This document shows, piece by piece, positions 45,200 through 54,482 of a stretch of DNA of 64,000 nt. The DNA comes from Oerskovia turbata (GTDB lineage Bacteria > Actinomycetota > Actinomycetes > Actinomycetales > Cellulomonadaceae), in NCBI RefSeq assembly GCF_000718325.1, contig NZ_JOFV01000008.1, positions 223,155 through 287,154 on the forward strand, given 5' to 3'. The position numbers and the translations under genes are program-made. The notes under the pieces were generated by a model. The model saw only the letters and a program-made list of their open reading frames with translations. It had not been told where the DNA came from and made no database searches. Each line of letters starts with the position of its first letter. Within the stretch, counting starts at the first letter, position 1.

Positions 45200-45509
45200 G
45201 TGCGGGCCGCACTCCAGGTGAACCCCTACGAGTACCAAGGGAAGAACGTGCCGTCGGCTACGTACAGTACGGTGGCTGACTACAATAAGGCGCTACTCGA
45301 CGAGTGCGAGGCGCAGGACATCGAGCTGTTCGCTGTCACGGATCACTGGAAGGTTGACTCCGCATGCCGAGTTGATCGTGGCTCTCGAAGCAGATGGCCA
45401 GAACGGCCGGGCTGCAGCGGACGGGATCGGCTCCCTGGATGATGTGGCCATACGTTCCCACGTCGAGAATGTCCTTGAGGGTGGGCCAGCAGCCTTCAAT
45501 GCCCGATAG
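45200..45509 (+). pseudogene. remnant of a PHP-domain (TrlF-like) gene
   Basis: GTG 45200 opens VNPYEYQGKNVPSATY, YNKALLDECEAQDIELFAVTDHWKVDSA, the PHP-type start of TrlF-family ATPases (seen in parts). After an extra T at about 45365 the sense moves to another frame (AELIVALEADG ... ENVLEGGPAAFNAR) and ends at TAG 45507-45509. The ATPase body is missing, so this is a short decayed piece. TrlF-like proteins often occur in defence islands. Confidence 0.6.
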
Positions 45510-45539
45510 CATCTTTACGGGTTCTAGCGTGAGTTTCGG

Positions 45540-46021
45540 TCAGTACCGTCCATGTGAGTCACGCATCGTTATGCCGCTTCGTAGAAGCATCGTGCGAATC
45601 GTTGTGGCATCGAACTTGAGCTGCGCGCCGATACTCGCAAGCGAGAGGCCAGACTATAGAGACGTGCGGCCATGTCGACTTGGCTCGGACTCATGTCTTT
45701 CGGCCGCTTCGCCGTGCCCGTCCTATCGAGTACCTCGTTGACCGTGGCGCGATGAATGCCGTTCTTCGTTGCGATCGCTTTCATCGTCTGCCCTGCCTGG
45801 TACTCGGCCACGATGGTCCGCTCCGTCTCAGTAGGCAACTGGTTCCCTTTGCGCGCCGATCGCGGAAGCCGCGGCATGCGTCGCGGCGCTGCACCTCTGA
45901 TCTGACCTCGGGCTTCTGCCTCCGGCCCATCGAGTTGACGGACTGTCTCGTTTTGATTGCAGTAAGTCCGTAGGAGCCCCACCATCTCAGACGTCGGCAG
46001 TGCTCCTGGTACCGGGACCAC
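45540..46021 (-). pseudogene. frameshifted resolvase-type HTH protein
   Basis: Minus-strand gene coding two helix-turn-helix units: ERTIVAEYQAGQTMKAIATKNGIHRATVNEVL and, after a frameshift near 45655, SLASIGAQLKFDATTIRTML ending RDSHGRY at TGA 45540-45542 (in parts). It resembles the C-terminal DNA-binding part of serine recombinase-related proteins found in actinobacterial islands; no catalytic domain is present. Its 5' end overlaps the candidate attR. Confidence 0.6.
45978..45986 (+). other. candidate attR core
   Basis: CCCACCATC repeats the tRNA-Val 3' end at 37263-37271; the flanking AGTCC and CAG also resemble the tRNA copy with gaps. It lies where base composition returns to host level. 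Confidence 0.3.
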
Positions 46022-46064
46022 GTCCCGCCGACGCGGCGCGTCGTGCCTGTGTCAGAGTGGGCAC

Positions 46065-46613
46065 ATGGCATCTCGGCAGACCCTCGACGAGGCCGACCGC
46101 CGCCTGGTCGCCCTGTGGGCGGCCGACTGCGCGGAGCGGGTCCTTCCCCTGTTCGAGGCCGAGGCCTCGGGAGACGACCGTGCGCGGGACGGGGTCGAGC
46201 GTGCCCGGGCGTTCGGACGCGGTGACCTCGGGACTGCCGACGAGATTCGCCGCCGGTTCGTCGCTGGGCGGGCGGCTCACTCGGTGAAGGCTCCGGCCGC
46301 CGTCGCGGCCGCGCGGGCGGCCGGCCAGGCCTCGGGGGTCGCGCACATGGGCGCACATGCTCTCGGAGCGGCCGCCTATGCGGCGAAGGCCGCTGCCCTC
46401 GCCGCGCCCGACCAGGAAGCCGGCCGCCGTGACGAGGTCCGCTGGCAGCTGGCTCACCTGCCCACGGACGTCCGCGCCGCCCTGGCGAGCCTGCCCGCGC
46501 TCGGGGAGGACGCGTCCGGACCGCTGGGTTCCGGGTTGCTGGCGTCAGGAGTGCTCGCCACGACCATCCGCGAGATCCAGGCCGATCTGTCGCGGCCCCC
46601 TTCCTCGGCCTGA
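46065..46613 (+). CDS. Imm5-like putative immunity protein
   Basis: 182 residues, Ala-rich and helical. DRRLVALWAADCAERVLPLFE, a repeated AAARAAGQASGVAHMGAHALGAAAYAAKAAA stretch (in parts) and RRDEVRWQLAHLP fit the Imm5 family, which protects against toxin domains in polymorphic-toxin loci. No toxin gene is recognisable beside it. CAGAGT six bases before ATG 46065 could be a weak leaderless promoter. It is the first host-GC gene after the island. Confidence 0.7.
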   Translation: MASRQTLDEADRRLVALWAADCAERVLPLFEAEASGDDRARDGVERARAFGRGDLGTADEIRRRFVAGRAAHSVKAPAAVAAARAAGQASGVAHMGAHALGAAAYAAKAAALAAPDQEAGRRDEVRWQLAHLPTDVRAALASLPALGEDASGPLGSGLLASGVLATTIREIQADLSRPPSSA

Positions 46614-46650
46614 CGCGCCCTCCCGCGCTGTGCGCCCTCGACCCGCAGTG

Positions 46651-46668
46651 CCGCGGGAGCTCCCGCGG
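46651..46668. terminator. palindrome after the Imm5-like gene
   Basis: CCGCGGGAGCTCCCGCGG, a perfect 18-base palindrome 38 bases after the stop; a possible terminator without T-run. The rest of 46614-46861 holds a TACTGT hexamer at 46779-46784, a candidate promoter for the DUF4132 operon, and no gene. Confidence 0.4.
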
Positions 46669-46861
46669 TCGAGCGGCGAGCGTGCCACCGACGGGTACCG
46701 CCGGTCCCGGGACACCGGCGAGGCGGCTGCCGCGACGGTCCTCCACTGACAGCAACGGTGCGTGTCGGTGGCTTCTCCTACTGTGACCGACGACGCCGCG
46801 CCGACGGAGCGCGGCGGCCTCCGGACGCGGTCCGGCGGCCCGGAGGAGACGGTGGGCACGC

Positions 46862-49800
46862 GTGTTCGACAAGATCAAGGGTTGGCTCCAGGGAGACCAC
46901 GACGGTGCGGTCGAGGGCGGCGGCACGGCGCCCGGTGCCCGCGCAGAGGGTCGGCGGCGCGCCGAGCCCTCGGGCCGGCTGGTCGACGGGCTGAAGATCC
47001 TGGACGCGGCCACCGAAGGTCTCGCGGCCCGTGCCATCGCCTACGTCCACACGGGCGACGGGCCGGAGCTCGTGACCGAGCTGTCGCAGCGCGGCGACGA
47101 CGCGCCGGACCGGCTGCTCAACCGGCCCGCGACGCTCGGCGCCTGGACGTACACGACCCAGGCCGAGGACAAGGCCATCAAGGAGCGCGTGCCCGGCTGG
47201 AACGTCGACAAGGGTGCCACCGCCCGCAGCAACCTCTACACGCTGACCGAGCCCGTAGGCATCGACGTGCTCGTGCGCCTGGGCCGCCTGCTCGCGGCCG
47301 TCTCGCCCGACGTCTCACGCGCCTCCGACCGGCTCCCGGCCTGGTTCGCGGCCCTCCTGACCGACGTCGCCAAGACGTGCGGCGACCGCCGCACCACCGG
47401 TAAGAACGGCAAGCCGGGCGTGCGCAGCCAGTGGACCCCCGAGCTCCTGACCGCGATCCTGCGCGACGGCGGCGTCGCGCAGGAGAGCATCCCGACCGCC
47501 GTCGTGGCCGGGATCTTCGACCGCCCCGTCACCGCGGACTACTACGGCGACCCGCTAGCAGTGTTCGCGGCGCAGCCCGGCGTCGAGGAGTACCTGGTCG
47601 CGCACGTCCAGGAGACCAGCGACGTGGCCGTGGCGCTGCGCGCGACCGGCAAGGTCGAGCTCCTGCAGTTCCTGCGGACCCGGCCCGCTGCGCTCGACGC
47701 GTTCGTCGGGCTCGTCGCCCAGCTCGCGACCGACAGCGCGAAGTCCGTGCGCGAGCAGGCCGCCGGGAACCTCGCCGCCCTGCCCGCCGAGCGCCAGGTC
47801 GAGCTCCTCGAACCCCTGCTCACCACGATGCCCGCGAGCCGGCTCGGGGGACTCGTGACCCACCTCGTCGGGGTCGAGGGCGGCGTCGACGCCCTGCGGC
47901 GCGCGCACGCCGCCGACGACCGTGGCGCTCGCGGCACGCTGCTGTCGAACGCGATCGAGCGGGCCACGGCCCTCGACGTCGCGACGGTCGTCGGCGACGA
48001 GCCCCTCGACGTCCCGCCGTTCACGCCCCTGCCCGAGGTCGCCCTCGGAGAGCCGTTCGTACGCTCGGCCCGCGACGCCGTCGACCGTAAGCTCGCCGCG
48101 TCCCGCGACGAGCTCGCCGCGCTCGAGGCGCTCCCGAAGGCCGAGGCCCAGAGCTGGCGCCTGTCGCACGCCCGGGGAACCGTCAAGGACCTCGCGGCCA
48201 TCACCGACGACCACCTCACGCAGGTCGCGCAGTACCTCTCGGGCGCCCTGACCAAGGTGCCGCCACGCACCGTTCTCGTCGAGCTCCAGGCACCCGCGAT
48301 CCGGAGCCGGCTCGACGGCCTGACAATGCTGCACGACATCCGCTTCGCGCGCTCGCACGGCGGCGGCCGGCAGCGTTACCCCTGGTACCAGCTCAACGCG
48401 ACGACCGACATGGCCGTCGACCTCCGGGTCCTCGCCGACGGGGTCGAGCGGTCCGGCGTCCAGGACTCCGAGGCGGCCGTCGCCGAGCTCGTGTTTGACT
48501 CCTGGTTCGCCCGCGGGACGTTCGCCCCCGAGCACCTGTGGCCTTACTACGCCGAGCACCCGGCCGCGCTGGAGACGCACCTCGGCCTGCGCCCCCCGAC
48601 GAAGGTCGACAGCTACAGCCGCTCGGAGCGGCTCGAGGTCGCCCTCGCGATCCTCGGCGCCTTCCCGACGATCCCGACCCGCTACCTGCCTCGGCTGGCC
48701 GAGCTCGCGCTGGGCGAGGGCAAGACGCACCGCGTCGCGGCGCAGAAGGTGCTCGAGTCGCACGCCGGGGCCCGCGAGCTGGCCGAGCAGGGCCTGCGCG
48801 ACGGGAAGGCCGAGATCCGCGTCACGGCCGCTGTCTGGCTCCAGCGCCTCGGCGACCCGGCCGCGATCCCGGCGTTGCGGGCCGCGCTCGCCACAGAACG
48901 TCGAGAGGTGGCCCGCGCCGCGCTCCTCGGGGCCCTCGAGTCGCTCGGCGACGACATCTCCGCCGACCTCGCACCCGCGACGCTGCTCGCCGAGGCGACC
49001 AAGGGCCTCAAGGCCAAGGCACCTGCGAGCATGGCCTGGTTCCCGCTCGACGGTCTGCCCGCGCTCCGCTGGGCCGCCGACGGCGCACCCGTGCCGGTCG
49101 ACGTCGTGCGGTGGTGGGTCGTGCTCGCGGTCAAGCTCAAGGACCCCAGCGGGCTGGGCCTGATCGCGCGCTACGAGTCCCTGCTCGACGACGAGAGCCG
49201 CGCGGCGCTCGGCCGGTACGTGCTCGACGCGTGGATCGGCAAGGACACCCAGGGCCCCACGGCCGCGGAGAGCCGGGCCTACGCGGACGGCGAGGCCCAG
49301 CAGCGGTACGACCGCTACCAGCACTGGTACAAGCAGCACCCCCAGTACTACGAGGCCGAGGCCTCGCGGACCGTCGACCAGCACCACCAGGACGCGTTCC
49401 GCGAGCACCAGGCGAACTACCTCGGCTCGGCCATCGCCGACAAGGGGCTGCTCGCGCTGACCGTCGGCATGCCGGGCGCCGAGCTGACGCGCGCCGTGCA
49501 GCAGTACCTCAAGGCGCACATCACGCGCCGCGCCCAGATCGAGGCCCTCGTCCGGGCGCTCGCGGCGAACGGCGACCCCGCGTCGATCCAGCTCCTGCTG
49601 TCCGTGGCGCGGCGTCACCGCCAGGCCACGGTGCAGGCCGTCGCGCAGCAGCTCGCCGAGGACCTGGCCGAGCGACGGGGCTGGTCCGCCGAGGAGCTCG
49701 CCGACCGCACGGTGCAGACGGCGGGCTTCGAGGACGACGGGATCCTGCACCTCGACCTCGGGTCGCGCGAGTACACGGGGCGCATCACGCCCACGTTCAC

Positions 49801-50659
49801 GCTCGAGCTCACCAACGAGGCGGGCAAGGTCGTCAAGGCGCTGCCCGCGCCCCGCGCGGACGACGACCCCGACCAGGTCAAGGCCGCCAAGTCGCGGCTC
49901 TCGACGAGCCGCAAGGTGCTCAAGGCCGTCGTCGCGCTCCAGACCCAGCGCCTCTACGAGGCCATGTGCACGGGGCGCGAGTGGCCCGTCGCCGACTGGC
50001 TCGAGTTCGTGGCCGGGCACCCCGTCATGTCCCGCCTCGCGGCCGGGCTCGTGTGGCTCGAGAACCCCGGACCGGACCAGCGGGCGTTCCGCCCGGGGGA
50101 CGCCGGAGCGCTCATCGACGTCGACGACGAGGACGTGACCCTCGCGCAGGGAGCGACGATCTCGGTCGCGCACGGCGTGCTGCTCGGCGCGGACCAGGCC
50201 GGCCGCTGGCGCGAGCACCTCGCCGACTACGAGATCCGGCCGCTGTTCGACCAGCTCCAGGTGACGATGCCCGTGACAGACCGGACCGCGACCGCGATCA
50301 GCGACCGCAAGGGCTGGCTCACGGACAGCTTCACGGTCCGCGGGCGGGCGACCAAGCTCGGCTACGCGCGCAGCCAGGCCGAGGACGGCGGCTGGTTCTC
50401 GGGCTACGAGAAGGCGTACCCGAGCGTCGGGATCACCGCGGTCATCGAGTTCACGGGCGCGTTCCTGCCCGAGGAGAACATCCCCGCGGCGATCACCGAC
50501 CTCGTGTTCCGCCGCTCGACCCGGGCCTACGGGCAGAGCGCCGAGGCGCGCCTCGCGGACCTGCCGTCCGTGCTCGTCGCGGAGTCCTACCGCGACTACC
50601 TGACCGTCGCTGCCGGTGGCAGCTTCGACGCCGCCTGGGAGAAGAAGAGCGCATGGTGA
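46862..50659 (+). CDS. DUF4132 domain protein (first gene of MoxR-vWA system)
   Basis: 1265 residues, soluble. The middle is a HEAT-like array (for example IRVTAAVWLQRLGDPAAIPALR) and the C-terminal part carries the DUF4132 block around RKVLKAVVALQTQRLYEAMCTGREW and GGWFSGYEKAYPSVGITAVIEF (seen in parts). The family occurs with MoxR ATPases, vWA and SWIM proteins, as here, and was once linked to molybdate regulation (MolR); its activity is unknown. GTG 46862 follows GGAGGAG at a longer than usual distance. Its TGA overlaps the next gene. Confidence 0.85.
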   Translation: MFDKIKGWLQGDHDGAVEGGGTAPGARAEGRRRAEPSGRLVDGLKILDAATEGLAARAIAYVHTGDGPELVTELSQRGDDAPDRLLNRPATLGAWTYTTQAEDKAIKERVPGWNVDKGATARSNLYTLTEPVGIDVLVRLGRLLAAVSPDVSRASDRLPAWFAALLTDVAKTCGDRRTTGKNGKPGVRSQWTPELLTAILRDGGVAQESIPTAVVAGIFDRPVTADYYGDPLAVFAAQPGVEEYLVAHVQETSDVAVALRATGKVELLQFLRTRPAALDAFVGLVAQLATDSAKSVREQAAGNLAALPAERQVELLEPLLTTMPASRLGGLVTHLVGVEGGVDALRRAHAADDRGARGTLLSNAIERATALDVATVVGDEPLDVPPFTPLPEVALGEPFVRSARDAVDRKLAASRDELAALEALPKAEAQSWRLSHARGTVKDLAAITDDHLTQVAQYLSGALTKVPPRTVLVELQAPAIRSRLDGLTMLHDIRFARSHGGGRQRYPWYQLNATTDMAVDLRVLADGVERSGVQDSEAAVAELVFDSWFARGTFAPEHLWPYYAEHPAALETHLGLRPPTKVDSYSRSERLEVALAILGAFPTIPTRYLPRLAELALGEGKTHRVAAQKVLESHAGARELAEQGLRDGKAEIRVTAAVWLQRLGDPAAIPALRAALATERREVARAALLGALESLGDDISADLAPATLLAEATKGLKAKAPASMAWFPLDGLPALRWAADGAPVPVDVVRWWVVLAVKLKDPSGLGLIARYESLLDDESRAALGRYVLDAWIGKDTQGPTAAESRAYADGEAQQRYDRYQHWYKQHPQYYEAEASRTVDQHHQDAFREHQANYLGSAIADKGLLALTVGMPGAELTRAVQQYLKAHITRRAQIEALVRALAANGDPASIQLLLSVARRHRQATVQAVAQQLAEDLAERRGWSAEELADRTVQTAGFEDDGILHLDLGSREYTGRITPTFTLELTNEAGKVVKALPAPRADDDPDQVKAAKSRLSTSRKVLKAVVALQTQRLYEAMCTGREWPVADWLEFVAGHPVMSRLAAGLVWLENPGPDQRAFRPGDAGALIDVDDEDVTLAQGATISVAHGVLLGADQAGRWREHLADYEIRPLFDQLQVTMPVTDRTATAISDRKGWLTDSFTVRGRATKLGYARSQAEDGGWFSGYEKAYPSVGITAVIEFTGAFLPEENIPAAITDLVFRRSTRAYGQSAEARLADLPSVLVAESYRDYLTVAAGGSFDAAWEKKSAW

Positions 50660-51810
50660 CCACACCGACCACCTCAGTGAGCACCCACGAAGAGGCAGCA
50701 GTCCTCGACCGCGGACCCGCTCGGGAGATCCGCCCGCCCGCCGAGGTGCGCTTCGCGGACGAGCTCGCGGTCCTCGAAGCAGCCGACCGGGCGAAGGGCT
50801 CCGACCTTCCCCCCGGCTGGCGGCTCAGCCCGCGGGCCGTGCGTGCCTTCGTCGTGGGCGACGCGGAGCTCGGGGTGCGCCGGAAGTTCTACGGCGACGA
50901 CCCCCTCGTGGACCGCGCCGTCGTGTCCCTGCTGGGACGTCAGGGACTCATGCTCGTGGGGGAGCCCGGCACCGCGAAGTCGATGCTGTCCGAGCTGCTC
51001 GCGGCCGCGGTGAGCGGGACGTCGAACCTCACCGTCCAGGGCACCGCGGGCACGACCGAGGACCACGTCCGCTACTCGTGGAACTACGCGCTGCTCATCG
51101 CCGAGGGGCCCAGCGAACGCTCGCTCGTCCCGTCGGCCGTCCAGCAGGCGATGAGCGCGGGCAAGGTCGTCCGGTTCGAGGAGATCACGCGCTGCGCGCC
51201 CGAGATCCAGGACACCCTCGTCTCGATCCTCTCCGAGAAGCAGCTCATGATCCCCGAGCTCGGCAGCGAGGCGCGGGTCTCGGCCCGCCCCGGGTTCAAC
51301 GTGCTCGCGACCGCGAACCTCAAGGACCGGGGAGTCCACGAGATGTCGGCGGCGCTCAAGCGACGGTTCAACTTCGAGACCATCAGGCCCCTCACGGACC
51401 GCCAGTTCGAGATCGACCTCATCGAGGCCCAGCTCACGGCCGAGCTCGGCCCGGCGAGCGAGCGCCCGCCGCTCGCGCGAGACGTCCTGGACGTCCTCGT
51501 CACGGCGTTCCAGGACCTGCGGACCGGGGCCACGAGCAACGGCGCGCCCGTCAAGCGCCCCGAGACCGTCATGTCGACGGCCGAGGCCGTGAACGTCGCG
51601 TTCGCCGCGTCGCTCGAGGCCCGCTACCTGGGCGACGGCACCGTGACCCCGGCCGAGGTCGCGCGCCAGCTCGCGGGCGTGGCCTCCAAGGGCGACGAGG
51701 AGGACGCCCGGCGGCTGCGGCACTACGTCGACAACGTGGTGCGCGAACGGGCGCGACGCGACCCCCGCTGGAAGTCCTTCCTCTCGGCGGCAGAGTCCCT
51801 GTGGCGGTAG
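50653..51810 (+). CDS. MoxR-type AAA+ ATPase
   Basis: 385 residues. Walker A GEPGTAKS at about 103-110, Walker B VVRFEEI at about 172-178 and sensor 1 in NVLATANLKD, with the MoxR-type LKRRFNFE arginine-finger region. MoxR ATPases usually remodel or load metal into vWA partner proteins. ATG 50653 overlaps the DUF4132 stop; GTG 50656 in the same frame would give a four-base GTGA overlap. The C-terminal lid region reaches VVRERARRDPRWKSFL. Confidence 0.93.
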   Translation: MVTTPTTSVSTHEEAAVLDRGPAREIRPPAEVRFADELAVLEAADRAKGSDLPPGWRLSPRAVRAFVVGDAELGVRRKFYGDDPLVDRAVVSLLGRQGLMLVGEPGTAKSMLSELLAAAVSGTSNLTVQGTAGTTEDHVRYSWNYALLIAEGPSERSLVPSAVQQAMSAGKVVRFEEITRCAPEIQDTLVSILSEKQLMIPELGSEARVSARPGFNVLATANLKDRGVHEMSAALKRRFNFETIRPLTDRQFEIDLIEAQLTAELGPASERPPLARDVLDVLVTAFQDLRTGATSNGAPVKRPETVMSTAEAVNVAFAASLEARYLGDGTVTPAEVARQLAGVASKGDEEDARRLRHYVDNVVRERARRDPRWKSFLSAAESLWR

Positions 51811-54482
51811 CGCGGGCCTCGGCACCGGTGGCACGAGCGGCGTGGGGACGGGCGCCCGCGCGCATGCAGCGTGCCGCCGCTTCGGTCGAGCGTCTGCGGG
51901 CCGACGGGGTCTATCTCGCGCCTGTCAGGCACCACAGCCCGGCGTGCGCGCTCGCGGTCGGGGCGCTCATCGAGGAGGTGCGGCCCGCCGTCGTGCTCGT
52001 CGAGGGGCCCGAGGAGTACGGGCGACTGCTGCCCGCGCTGCTCGACCCCCGCACGCGCCCGCCCGTCGCGGTCCTGAGCCTGGGGACCGAGGGCGGCGGC
52101 GCGGGCTTCTACCCGCTCGCCGAGTTCTCGCCCGAGTGGGTCGCGCTGCGCACCGGGGCCCGGCTGGGCGCGGAGGTCGCGTTCGTCGACCGGTCGTGGC
52201 TCGCGCGTGCGGCGGGCGAGCGGTCCGGCGACGCGGCCGGACGAGGTGCGCCCGACGACGGCACGAACGTCGAGGACGCGCCCAGCGGCGCCGGTGACGG
52301 CCCGGAGGGAGCGGTCGACGACGCGTTCGCCCGCACGCTCCAGTCCGAGCGCAACCTCGCGCACTCCCGGACGATCGCAGCGGTCGCCGAGCGGCTGGGG
52401 TGCCGCGACCACGACGAGGTGTGGGACCACCTCTTCGAGGCGCGTACGAGCGAGCGGCTCGCGGACTGGCGCGAGCTCTTCGACGACGTGTTCGCATGGG
52501 CGGGGCTCGCGCGCCTCGACTACGAGGAGGAGGTGCTCGACGCCGACGGGTCGCTCGCGCGCGAGGCCCTCATGTCGGCCCGGGTCGCCGAGCACCGGGC
52601 CAGGGTCGAGGGGCCCGTGGTCGTGGTGACCGGTGCGTTCCACACGCTCGCGCTCGTCGAGGCGCTCACGGGCACGCCCGAGGGCGAGGCCGTCGTGAGC
52701 CGCCGTCCTGCCGGGGGCTACGGCCCGCCGGCGTCGGCCGACGCCTGGCTCATCCGCTACGACCACGAGCGGCTCGACGGGCTGCGGGGCTACGGCGCGG
52801 GTATTCCGTCGCCCGGCTTCTACGAGCGCCTCTGGGCCGCGCACCGGGAGCCGGGTGGGCCGGGCGCGCTGGGCACGTCGCTGCTGGTCGACGTCGCCGC
52901 GGCCGCGACCGCGCGCGGGGCGCAGGTGAGCCTGGCCGAGATCGCGTCGGCGGCCGAGCAGGCGGCCCGGCTCGCGGACCTGCGCGAGCGCCCCTGGCCG
53001 GGACGCACGGACCTCCTCGACGCGCTCACGTCGTGCTTCGTCAAGGACGACGGCGGGCTCGACGTGGGTATCGGACGCCCGCTCGGGCAGGCGGTCGCCG
53101 AGGTGTTCGGCGGGCGCGCGCTCGGGGAGGTGCCGCCCGGCACCGCGACGCCGCCGCTCGTGCAGCGCGCGAGGGAACGGGCCGAGGAGCTGCGCCTCGT
53201 GGTGACGGACTCGACGCCGCGTCGCACGCGTCTCGACGCCCGCCGCACGCCACGCCACCGGGAGCGCCGGGCGTTCCTGGCGCTCATGGACTTCGTCGGC
53301 AGCGGGTTCGCGCACCAGGTCTCGGGACCCGACCACGTCGCGGGGCGCGGCCTGGGCCTCCTGATCGAGGAGTGGGAGTACGCCTGGACGCCGCTCGTCG
53401 AGGCTTCCCTGGTCGAGCTGTCGCACCAGGGGGCGACTCTCCAGGCCGTCGCGGTGTACCGCCTCCACCGCCTCGAGCACGAGCTCGCCACGACGGGACG
53501 CTCGGCGCTCGGCGTGGCGCGCCTCGTGGCCCAGGCCGTCGTCGCGGGACTGTCGGAGCACCTCGACCGCCTGGTCGCGCTCCTGCGCTCGACGCTCGAC
53601 GTCGACCCGTCGCTCGAGTCCGTCGTGGGCGGGCTGCACCGCCTCGTGGACCTGTGGGACGCGCGCGTCGAGCTGGGCCTGGAGGACCACGCGGACGACC
53701 TGCTGGACCTGCTCGACCACGGCCTCGCAACGGTCGCCTACCTCGTCCCGGGCATCGGTGCGGTCGACGCGGACGCGGAACCCGCCGCCGTCGGGACGCT
53801 CGTCGCCTTGCGCGACCTCCTGCGGGAGGCGAGCCGCGCCACGCTCCCAGCAGTGCCCGACGGCGGCGCACACCCCCGCGAGGACGCGCCCCCGCCCGGC
53901 GGCGCCCCCACGCGCACGACGGGTCGGACGGAACCCGTGCTCCGCGAGCTCGCCCGGCTCCGCGAGGACCGTGGCGCTGCCCCCGGCGTCCGGGGTGCGC
54001 TCGTGGCTCTCGCCGCGACCGAGGACGCTCTCGACGACGACGTCCTGGTCGCCGAGGTGCGTGCCCAGCTCAGCCCGGGCGCCGACCCGGTCGCCGCCGT
54101 CCGCTTCCTGGGCGGGCTGCTGCGCGTCGCCCCCGACCTCCTGCTGCACACCCCCGAGCTCTTCGACGCCGTCCACGCAGGTCTGCGGGACCTCGACGGG
54201 GACGCGTTCCTGGCCGTCCTGCCGGACCTGCGCCGCGCGTTCACGTGGCTCAAGCCCGCCGAGACGCACCGGCTCGCGCAGCAGGTCGCGACACGCACGG
54301 GCTCCCGGGCCGAACGGATCGACGTGCACCTGGCCGCGACCGAGCAGGACCTCCACGCGGGGCTCGCGCTCGAACGCGAGCTCACCGCGATGCTCGCGCG
54401 CGACGGGCTCGGAGCGTGGGCCTTCGGCGCGTCGCAGCGGACCCCTACCACCCCTCTGCCCGACCAGGAGAACCTGCCGTGA
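51801..54482 (+). CDS. DUF5682 family protein
   Basis: 893 residues from GTG 51801; GTG 51828 and ATG 51864 are alternatives in frame, and none has a good ribosome-binding site because the gene overlaps the ATPase gene. DUF5682 hallmarks near the start are YLAPVRHHSPACALAVGALIEE and VLVEGPEEYG, then VVVTGAFHTLALVEAL and GYGAGIPSPGFYERLW. The HHSPAC and AFHT segments suggest a conserved core, perhaps related to the TraB/ChaN-like fold; its activity is unknown. It ends in GTGA with the vWA gene. Confidence 0.85.
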   Translation: MAVARASAPVARAAWGRAPARMQRAAASVERLRADGVYLAPVRHHSPACALAVGALIEEVRPAVVLVEGPEEYGRLLPALLDPRTRPPVAVLSLGTEGGGAGFYPLAEFSPEWVALRTGARLGAEVAFVDRSWLARAAGERSGDAAGRGAPDDGTNVEDAPSGAGDGPEGAVDDAFARTLQSERNLAHSRTIAAVAERLGCRDHDEVWDHLFEARTSERLADWRELFDDVFAWAGLARLDYEEEVLDADGSLAREALMSARVAEHRARVEGPVVVVTGAFHTLALVEALTGTPEGEAVVSRRPAGGYGPPASADAWLIRYDHERLDGLRGYGAGIPSPGFYERLWAAHREPGGPGALGTSLLVDVAAAATARGAQVSLAEIASAAEQAARLADLRERPWPGRTDLLDALTSCFVKDDGGLDVGIGRPLGQAVAEVFGGRALGEVPPGTATPPLVQRARERAEELRLVVTDSTPRRTRLDARRTPRHRERRAFLALMDFVGSGFAHQVSGPDHVAGRGLGLLIEEWEYAWTPLVEASLVELSHQGATLQAVAVYRLHRLEHELATTGRSALGVARLVAQAVVAGLSEHLDRLVALLRSTLDVDPSLESVVGGLHRLVDLWDARVELGLEDHADDLLDLLDHGLATVAYLVPGIGAVDADAEPAAVGTLVALRDLLREASRATLPAVPDGGAHPREDAPPPGGAPTRTTGRTEPVLRELARLREDRGAAPGVRGALVALAATEDALDDDVLVAEVRAQLSPGADPVAAVRFLGGLLRVAPDLLLHTPELFDAVHAGLRDLDGDAFLAVLPDLRRAFTWLKPAETHRLAQQVATRTGSRAERIDVHLAATEQDLHAGLALERELTAMLARDGLGAWAFGASQRTPTTPLPDQENLP

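Noticed and set aside
47555..50665. 1036-codon minus-strand frame opposite the DUF4132 gene
   Set aside because: Antisense shadow caused by high GC; composition is Arg/Val/Gly-rich with no domain and the sense strand is clearly coding.
51723..54356. 877-codon minus-strand frame opposite the DUF5682 gene
   Set aside because: Same kind of GC-driven shadow; no motif and no ribosome-binding site.
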